From: Pelomonas sp. CA6
Lineage (GTDB): Bacteria; Pseudomonadota; Gammaproteobacteria; Burkholderiales; Burkholderiaceae_C
Assembly (NCBI RefSeq): GCF_022549225.1
Contig: NZ_JAKZFD010000008.1
Location: forward strand, 124,001 to 188,000
Direction of reading: 5' to 3'
Length of the DNA stretch: 64,000 nucleotides
Part shown: in pieces, positions 57,285-64,000 of the stretch
Numbering within the stretch: position 1 is the stretch's first letter
How the letters are laid out: the number at the start of each line of letters is the position of its first letter
The notes under the pieces: generated by a model
Database searches by the model: none
Told to the model about the DNA's origin: nothing
What the model saw: only the letters and a program-made list of their open reading frames with translations
Made by a program: the position numbers and the translations under genes

Positions 57285-57288
<4 letters not shown>
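56500..57288 (-). CDS. bioD: Dethiobiotin synthetase
   Basis: 262 residues. ATP-dependent ring closure of DAPA to dethiobiotin. P-loop GTDTEIGKT at residues 9-17, K in IKSLAAG, and [10 protein letters not shown] are family motifs. Start ATGATG at 57288/57285 overlaps the bioF stop, so either Met may be used. The C-terminal part is somewhat extended, with [13 protein letters not shown]. Confidence 0.92.
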
Positions 57289-58503
<1,215 letters not shown>

Positions 58504-58514
<11 letters not shown>

Positions 58515-59850
58515 GGGGGAACAACTCGGCAAGGGTGGCGCGCACCGCATCAGCCAGCCAGCCGGCGGTGGCCGCGTCCACCACGTAGGGCGGCATCAGG
58601 TAGACCGTGCGGCCTATCGGGCGGATCAGCAGCTCGTGCCGGCGCGCGGCGACATGGAAAGCCTCGGCCAGGCCGGCCGGCGCATCCACCACGTCAAAAG
58701 CCAGGATCATGCCGCGCTGGCGCAGGTGCTCGACGCGCCCATGCTTCGCCAGCGGTGCGAAGGCCTCGCGCAGATGCGAAGCCTGTGCCGCGAGCTCGTC
58801 CAGCAGCCCGGCATCGAAGCGGTCCAGCACCGCGTTGGCCGCCGCGCAGGCCAGCGCATTGCCGGTGTAGGAGTGCGAATGCAGGAAGCCGCGCCCGACC
58901 TCCTCGGACCAGAAGGCCTGGTAGACCGCGTCGCTGCACAGCACCAGCGACAGCGGCAGCGTGCCGCCGGTGATGCCCTTGGACAGCAGCAGGAAGTCGG
59001 GCCAGCGGTCCTGCGGCACGGCGCCGGCGGGGTCGCCCAGGGCCAGCGCATGCTCCCACGCGAAGAAACGCCCGCTGCGTCCGCAGCCCACCGCGATCTC
59101 GTCGGCGATGAGGTGGACGCCGAACTCGCGCGTCAGCGCGCGCAGCCCGCGCAGATACTCCGGCGCGTACATCACCATGCCGGCTGCGCCCTGCACCAGC
59201 GGCTCGACGATCACCGCGGCGACCCGCCCCGCGCGTTCGGCCAGCAGGGCCCGCATCGCGGCCAACGCCTGCGCCTCGTTGCCCTGCCGCGCGTCGGGCG
59301 ACTCGACGATGTGGGCGCGCATCAGCAGCGGGTCGTAGGCATCGCGGAAGATGGCCACGTCGGTCACCGCCAGCGCGCCGATGGTCTCCCCGTGATAGCC
59401 GTTCCTCAGGCAGACGAACTCGCGCTTGTCCGGCTGCCCGAGGTTGCGCCAGCTGTGGAAGCTCTGCTTCAGCGCGATCTCCACCGCGCTCGCGCCGTCG
59501 CTGCCGAAGAAGCAGTGGCCCAGCGCGCCGCCGGTGCGCGCCGACAGACGCTCGGCCAGCCGCACCGCGGGTTCGTGCGTGCAGCCGGCCAGCATCACGT
59601 GGGGCAACGTCTCGAGCTGGCGCGTGATGGCCGCGCGCAGCCCGGCATCGCTGTGGCCGAACAGATTGACCCACCACGAACTGTTGGCGTCGAAGTAGCG
59701 CCGGCCCTGGTCGTCGAACAGCCAGGGGCCCTCGCCGCGCACGATGGGCAGCGGCGGCGATTTCTGCGCCCGCGCCATCTGCGTGCACGGATGCCAGACC
59801 GCCTGCAGGCTGCGCGACTGCAAGGAGGCCAGCGGCGCGGCGGCGCTCAC
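58504..59850 (-). CDS. bioA: Adenosylmethionine-8-amino-7-oxononanoate aminotransferase
   Basis: 448 residues. Uses S-adenosylmethionine as amino donor. HPCTQM, SSWWVNLFGHS, GSDGASAVEIALK, and PLP-lysine LLLSKGITGGTLPLS are typical. GTG 59850 is chosen because it forms a GTGA overlap with the liuC stop, which directly couples biotin synthesis to the liu transcript. Confidence 0.94.
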
Positions 59851-60632
59851 AGCAGCCACCCCGGCTTGCCCTTGTTCAGAAAGCTCTGTACGCCGTCGCG
59901 CCCTTCGCCGCTGGCGCGGATGTCGGCGATGCGGCGCGCGGTGTCGTCGCGCAGCTCGGGCGAGATCTCGCGATGGGCCACGTCCTGCACCAGGCGCTTG
60001 CAGGCCCGCACCGCCGCCGGCCCGTTGGCCAGCAGCGCGGCCGTGAGCGCGTCGACCCGAGCGTCCAGCGTTTCCGCGGTGGCCAGCTCATGGACCAGGC
60101 CCAGGCGGTGGGCCTCCGCGGCGCTGAAGCGCTCGGCCGTGACGAAATAGCGTCGCGAGGCCTGCTCGCCCAGCGCGCGCACCACATAGGGGGCGATGGT
60201 CGCCGGCAGCAGGCCCAGCTTGGCTTCGGACAGGCAGAAGCCCGCCGACTCGACCGCGACGACGATGTCGCACACCGACACCAGACCCACGCCACCGGCA
60301 TAGACGTCGCCCTGCACCCGGGCGATCACCGGCACGGGGCAGCGGTACAGGGTCCACAGCATCTGCGCGAGCTTGCTCGCGTCGGCATGGTTTTCCTCCC
60401 AGCTGTAGCCGGCCATGGCCTTCATCCAGTTCAGGTCCGCGCCGGCGCAGAAGGCCTTGCCTTCGGCGGCCAGCACGATGGCGCGCACGGCGGGGTCCTG
60501 CCCCAGCGTGGTGAAGGTCTCGGTCAGCTCGGCGATGACGGCGTCGTTGAAGGCATTGCGCACTTCGGGACGGTTCAGCGTGACGCGGGCCACGGCGCCG
60601 TGGCGTTGGACGGTCAGGGTGTTCATGCTCAT
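59847..60632 (-). CDS. liuC: Methylglutaconyl-CoA hydratase
   Basis: 261 residues, crotonase fold. Hydrates 3-methylglutaconyl-CoA to HMG-CoA. Oxyanion segments KAFCAGADLNWM and GDVYAGGVGLVSVCD, and SEAKLGLLPATIAPYVV. The pattern parallels atuE at 6492, with Gly in place of the first catalytic Glu of other hydratases. Start ATG 60632 or 60626; both lack a strong Shine-Dalgarno. Confidence 0.9.
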   Translation of the reverse strand: MSMNTLTVQRHGAVARVTLNRPEVRNAFNDAVIAELTETFTTLGQDPAVRAIVLAAEGKAFCAGADLNWMKAMAGYSWEENHADASKLAQMLWTLYRCPVPVIARVQGDVYAGGVGLVSVCDIVVAVESAGFCLSEAKLGLLPATIAPYVVRALGEQASRRYFVTAERFSAAEAHRLGLVHELATAETLDARVDALTAALLANGPAAVRACKRLVQDVAHREISPELRDDTARRIADIRASGEGRDGVQSFLNKGKPGWLL

Positions 60633-60693
60633 GGGCGGCACATCCATTCGGCAAGGGGACGCGGGGCGATCGATGCGGACACCGCGATCGTGC

Positions 60694-62301
60694 TCACATG
60701 CGGAACACGCCGAAGCGGGTGTCGGGAATCGGCGCGTTGAGCGCGGCCGACAGGCCCAGCGCGAGCACGCGGCGGGTGTCGGCAGGGTCGATCACGCCGT
60801 CGTCCCACAGCCGCGCGCTGGCGTAATAGGGGTGGCCCTGGTCTTCGTACTGCTGGCGGATGGGCGCCTTGAAGGCTTCTTCTTCCTCGGCACTCCACTG
60901 CCCGCCCTTGGACTCGATGCCATCGCGCTTGACGGTGGCCAGCACGCTGGCGGCCTGCTCGCCGCCCATCACGCTGATGCGCGCGTTGGGCCACATCCAG
61001 AGGAAGCGCGGCGAGTAGGCGCGGCCGCACATGCCGTAGTTCCCCGCCCCGAAGCTGCCGCCGATGATGACGGTGAACTTGGGCACCTGGGCGCAGGCCA
61101 CGGCGGTCACCATCTTGGCGCCGGCGCGGGCAATGCCCTCGTTCTCGTACTTGCGCCCGACCATGAAGCCGGTGATGTTCTGCAGGAAGACCAGCGGGAT
61201 CTTGCGCTGGCAGCACAGTTCGATGAAGTGCGCGCCCTTGTTGGCGCTCTCGGCGAACAGGATACCGTTGTTGGCGACGATGCCCACCGGCATGCCTTCG
61301 ATATGGGCGAAGCCGCAGACCAGGGTGTTGCCGTAGCGCGCCTTGAACTCGTCGAATTCGCTGCCGTCGACGATGCGGGCGATGACCTCGCGCACGTCGA
61401 AGGGCTTGCGGGTGTCGGTCGGGATCACGCCATGCAGCTCGGCCGGGTCGTAGGCCGGCGCTCTGGGGGGCTGCAGGCGCAGCGGCTGCGGCTTGGTCCA
61501 GTTCAGGCCGGCGACGACGTTGCGCGCCAGCGCGAGCGCATGGGTGTCGTTCTCGGCCAGGTGGTCGGCCACGCCCGAAAGCCGGGTGTGCACATCGCCG
61601 CCGCCCAGATCCTCGGCGCTGACCACCTCGCCAGTGGCCGCCTTCACCAGCGGCGGGCCGCCGAGGAAGATGGTGCCCTGGTTCTTCACGATGATGGTTT
61701 CGTCGCTCATCGCCGGCACATAGGCGCCGCCGGCGGTGCAGGATCCCATCACGACGGCGATCTGCGGGATGCCCCGGGCGGACAGATTGGCCTGGTTGTA
61801 GAAGATGCGGCCGAAGTGGTCGCGGTCGGGGAAGACCTCGTCCTGGTTGGGCAGGTTGGCGCCGCCGGAATCGACGAGATAGATGCAGGGCAGCCGGTTG
61901 GCCTCGGCGATCTCCTGCGCGCGCAGGTGCTTCTTCACCGTGACCGGATAGTAGGTGCCGCCCTTCACGGTGGCGTCGTTGCACACGATCATGCATTCGA
62001 CGCCGTTGACGCGGCCGATGCCGGCGACGATGCCGCCGCCCGGCGCGGCGTTGTCATACATGTTCAGGCCCGCCAGCGGCGCCAGCTCCAGGAAGGGCGT
62101 GCCGGGGTCCAGCAGCATCTCCACGCGGTCGCGCGGCAGCAGCTTGCCGCGCGCGGTGTGCTTGGCCCGGGCCGCCTCGCCGCCGCCTTCGGCGATCTTC
62201 TGCAGGCGCGCGTTCAGGTCGTCGATCAGGCCGCGCATTGCGTCGGCATTGGTCTTGAAGTCCGCCGAACGGGCGTTCAGCTTGCTGCTCAGAATGGGCA
62301 T
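60694..62301 (-). CDS. liuB: Methylcrotonyl-CoA carboxylase beta subunit (carboxyltransferase)
   Basis: 535 residues. CT domain motifs [15 protein letters not shown] and [20 protein letters not shown], ending [18 protein letters not shown] before ATG 62301. First gene of the liu-bio transcript. Its promoter region holds two TGAG-N5-CTCA dyads shared with the divergent TetR gene. No isovaleryl-CoA dehydrogenase (liuA) gene lies upstream, where it often is. Confidence 0.94.
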   Translation of the reverse strand: MPILSSKLNARSADFKTNADAMRGLIDDLNARLQKIAEGGGEAARAKHTARGKLLPRDRVEMLLDPGTPFLELAPLAGLNMYDNAAPGGGIVAGIGRVNGVECMIVCNDATVKGGTYYPVTVKKHLRAQEIAEANRLPCIYLVDSGGANLPNQDEVFPDRDHFGRIFYNQANLSARGIPQIAVVMGSCTAGGAYVPAMSDETIIVKNQGTIFLGGPPLVKAATGEVVSAEDLGGGDVHTRLSGVADHLAENDTHALALARNVVAGLNWTKPQPLRLQPPRAPAYDPAELHGVIPTDTRKPFDVREVIARIVDGSEFDEFKARYGNTLVCGFAHIEGMPVGIVANNGILFAESANKGAHFIELCCQRKIPLVFLQNITGFMVGRKYENEGIARAGAKMVTAVACAQVPKFTVIIGGSFGAGNYGMCGRAYSPRFLWMWPNARISVMGGEQAASVLATVKRDGIESKGGQWSAEEEEAFKAPIRQQYEDQGHPYYASARLWDDGVIDPADTRRVLALGLSAALNAPIPDTRFGVFRM

Positions 62302-62346
62302 TCGGTCGTCTCCTGGCGCCGGCGCAAGCTCCTGCAAGAGCCAATC

Positions 62347-62361
62347 ATGAGCCGGACTCAA
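62347..62361. promoter_or_regulatory. Operator candidate O2 at liuB
   Basis: ATGAG-CCGGA-CTCAA, a TGAG-N5-CTCA dyad, 46 bp upstream of the liuB start. Same design as O1. Confidence 0.5.
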
Positions 62362-62447
62362 TTCATCGTTCACCCCGACTCGATGGCCGGATGAGGCGCG
62401 AAGCATACGCCAGAAGCACATCACCGCCAAGCCGGCAGCGGCCATAC

Positions 62448-62462
62448 TTGAGCCAAGCTCAA
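62448..62462. promoter_or_regulatory. Operator candidate O1 at the TetR gene
   Basis: TTGAG-CCAAG-CTCAA, a near-perfect 15-bp dyad 21 bp upstream of the TetR start. Likely bound by the TetR product. Confidence 0.55.
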
Positions 62463-62482
62463 AATTTGCGCAGAATCGGCCC

Positions 62483-63208
62483 ATGCCCGCCCAAGCCCTG
62501 CCCGCCCAGCGCCGCGCGCCCCTGCGCGCCAAGTCCGAACAGCGGGTGCGCGACATCCTGCGCGTGGGCCGCGAGGTCTTCACCGAGCGCGGCTACGAGC
62601 GCGCCACCACCACCGAGATCGCGCAGCGCCTGGGCGTCTCCGAGGCCACGGTCTTCACCTATTTCCGCGGCAAGCGTGAGCTGTGCATGCGCGTGATCGC
62701 CGACTGGTACGACGAGATCATCGCGGTGATCGAATCCGGCCTGCCGCGCGAGGCCGGCACGCGCGAGCAGCTGCAGTTCGTCGTCCACACCCATCTACGC
62801 CTGTTCCTGATCCAGGGCACGGGCCTGTGCGAGCTGGTGCTGTCCGAAGGCCGCAAGCGCGACTCCAGCATGATCGGCGAAGGCCGCGCGGCCGGCGGCA
62901 CGGGCTTCGGCGAAGCCTTCGTGGAGCTGCAGCGCCGCTACACGCGGCCGCTGATGGAGCTGTTGTCGCGCGGGCAGGCACGCGGCGAGGTGCGGCGCGA
63001 CATCCCGCTGCGCCTGCTGCGCTCGCTGGTCTTCGGCCCCATGGAACACATGCTGTGGGAAGTCATCATCGCCGGCCGTCAGATCGACGTCGACCAGGCC
63101 TCGCGCGACCTCGTCGCGCTGCTATGGCCCGCGCTGCAGGCGCCCGACGCCGAGCTGCAGCGGCTGCGCCAGATGCGCGAGCGGGTGGAGGCGGCGCTGA
63201 GGGTTTGA
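62483..63208 (+). CDS. TetR-family regulator of the leucine cluster (LiuQ-like)
   Basis: 241 residues. N-terminal helix-turn-helix [20 protein letters not shown] and [14 protein letters not shown]. The long C-terminal domain would bind an acyl-CoA or related effector. Divergent from liuB with a 181-bp shared region holding two similar dyads. In betaproteobacteria a TetR regulator, LiuQ, is known to control leucine and isovalerate catabolism, which fits. An Arg/Ala/Pro-rich leader of about 18 residues precedes the helix-turn-helix. Confidence 0.88.
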   Translation: MPAQALPAQRRAPLRAKSEQRVRDILRVGREVFTERGYERATTTEIAQRLGVSEATVFTYFRGKRELCMRVIADWYDEIIAVIESGLPREAGTREQLQFVVHTHLRLFLIQGTGLCELVLSEGRKRDSSMIGEGRAAGGTGFGEAFVELQRRYTRPLMELLSRGQARGEVRRDIPLRLLRSLVFGPMEHMLWEVIIAGRQIDVDQASRDLVALLWPALQAPDAELQRLRQMRERVEAALRV

Positions 63209-63254
63209 GCCGGGCCTGCGCCCGACGGCGCCGCAAAGCCCCATGACCGCAACG

Positions 63255-63283
63255 AAAAAGGGCCCGGATTGCTCCGGGCCCTT
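63255..63283. terminator. Rho-independent terminator of the TonB receptor gene
   Basis: AAGGGCCCGG (63258-63267), loop ATTGCT, CCGGGCCCTT (63274-63283). Five A on the left make a U-tract for the minus transcript; on the plus side it may also end the TetR transcript, though less strongly. Confidence 0.85.
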
Positions 63284-63321
63284 GCTCTGCGCGCACACCC
63301 GGCAGGGCCGGGCGGCGGCGA

Positions 63322-64000
63322 TCAGAAGCGGTATTCCGCGCCGATCTTGTAGCTGCGCGGACGCAGCTTGTAGCCTTCGCGCAGGTTCACCGGATGCTCT
63401 TCGCCGGTCAGGTTGATGATGTTGAGCGACAGGCGCAGGTTCTTGAAACCGGTGTAGGCCAGGTTGAAGTCGGTACGCAGATCGCTGTCGATGAAACACG
63501 GCAGGCCGCCCACCTTCTTCAGAGCCAGCGACGTCATGCACGCGGCTTCGCCTTGCGTATCCAGATCCGCCTCGTCCCGGTTCAGCTGAGTCTTCGACGT
63601 GTAGTTGAAGCGCAGACCGGTGGCCCAAGGTCCCTTGCTCCAGGCGGTCGACAGCACAGCCTTCAGGCGCGGGTTCTGGTAGTTGCCGACCTGGTTGGGG
63701 CGCCACTTGTTCAGATCAACGTCCCACGGCTTGTAGGCCAGCATGTAGGTGGCTGCCAGGCCGATGTTCAGCGTGCCGAAGTTCGCATTGCCGACGCTGC
63801 CGCGCACATCGAAGTCGATACCCGAGGTGCGGGTCTTGCCGAAGTTCTCATAGGCCAGCAGCAGCGAGGCCAGCGAACCACGCGACCAGCTCAGGTTGGC
63901 ACCCGGCGACATGGCGTTGGCGCGATCGATCCAGTCCTGCTCGTCCCTCGTCACGGCACCGCGGCTGATCATCTTCTCGTAACCGGGCTGACCTTCCTTG
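63322..64000 (-). CDS. TonB-dependent receptor, C-terminal part
   Basis: Open at the right window edge; 225 C-terminal residues visible after the partial first codon. Alternating beta-strand pattern of an outer-membrane barrel: TRTSGIDFDVRG, GLRFNYTSKTQLN, LAYTGFKNLRLSLNIINLTG, and a terminal aromatic residue YKIGAEYRF, the classic outer-membrane assembly signal. It imports a siderophore, vitamin or glycan; no partner gene is in view. Confidence 0.9.
   Translation of the reverse strand, partial: KEGQPGYEKMISRGAVTRDEQDWIDRANAMSPGANLSWSRGSLASLLLAYENFGKTRTSGIDFDVRGSVGNANFGTLNIGLAATYMLAYKPWDVDLNKWRPNQVGNYQNPRLKAVLSTAWSKGPWATGLRFNYTSKTQLNRDEADLDTQGEAACMTSLALKKVGGLPCFIDSDLRTDFNLAYTGFKNLRLSLNIINLTGEEHPVNLREGYKLRPRSYKIGAEYRF

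Overview
The window is GC-rich, densely packed bacterial DNA with short intergenic gaps and many 1-16 bp gene overlaps. The gene set points to a free-living aerobic betaproteobacterium, probably Burkholderiales: a liu leucine cluster with a divergent TetR gene, an adenosylcobalamin-dependent ribonucleotide reductase, NodT/AcrAB-type RND efflux, a REC-DUF3369-GGDEF-EAL protein, and a TonB-dependent receptor. The genus is inferred, not read. No rRNA, tRNA, CRISPR array, insertion sequence or prophage was seen.

Layout. 1-2167: the 3' end of a GH1 beta-glucosidase overlapping an MFS transporter. 2192-13026: a MerR regulator and a divergent eight-gene operon resembling the acyclic-terpene (citronellol/geraniol) utilisation genes atuBCDEF, with a beta-keto-acid cleavage enzyme, an acyl-CoA ligase and a second SDR. 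13011-14179: an SDR and a DUF3297 protein. 14248-18624: a signalling and envelope-stress block (CHASE3 histidine kinase, REC-only protein, two BON proteins, NarL-type regulator, DUF1328 protein) with four similar 7-2-7 inverted repeats at its promoters. 18674-24625: an ABC importer with an aminotransferase and a divergent LysR. 24609-28043: two putative ferritin-like or stress proteins, a repetitive Asn/Glu/Gly/Gln/Arg protein and a lipocalin. 28203-38897: ABC-F ATPase, NrdJ, DUF1134 protein, an unknown plus PilZ pair, two hydrolases, oleate hydratase. 39008-45822: RND efflux operon and its TetR repressor, with an AcrR-type operator. 45884-52436: YgiQ, YqjE/YqjK-like proteins, the c-di-GMP protein, YqjD and a small unknown. 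52446-63208: the leucine cluster liuB-liuC-[bioA-bioF-bioD-bioB]-liuD-liuE with a divergent TetR. 63322-64000: the 3' end of a TonB-dependent receptor gene.

How the genes fit together. Two complete biotin-dependent acyl-CoA carboxylases are encoded (geranyl-CoA type and methylcrotonyl-CoA type), and the biotin ring-assembly genes sit inside the operon of the second one, so cofactor supply and the biotin enzyme probably share transcription. The terpenoid and leucine routes use homologous chemistry (acyl-CoA dehydrogenase, carboxylase, hydratase, lyase). The terpenoid cluster has a LiuR-like MerR, whereas the leucine cluster has a TetR. The most interesting observations are the liu-bio interleaving, the atu variant with a BKACE gene and no visible atuA, and three sets of readable operator candidates.
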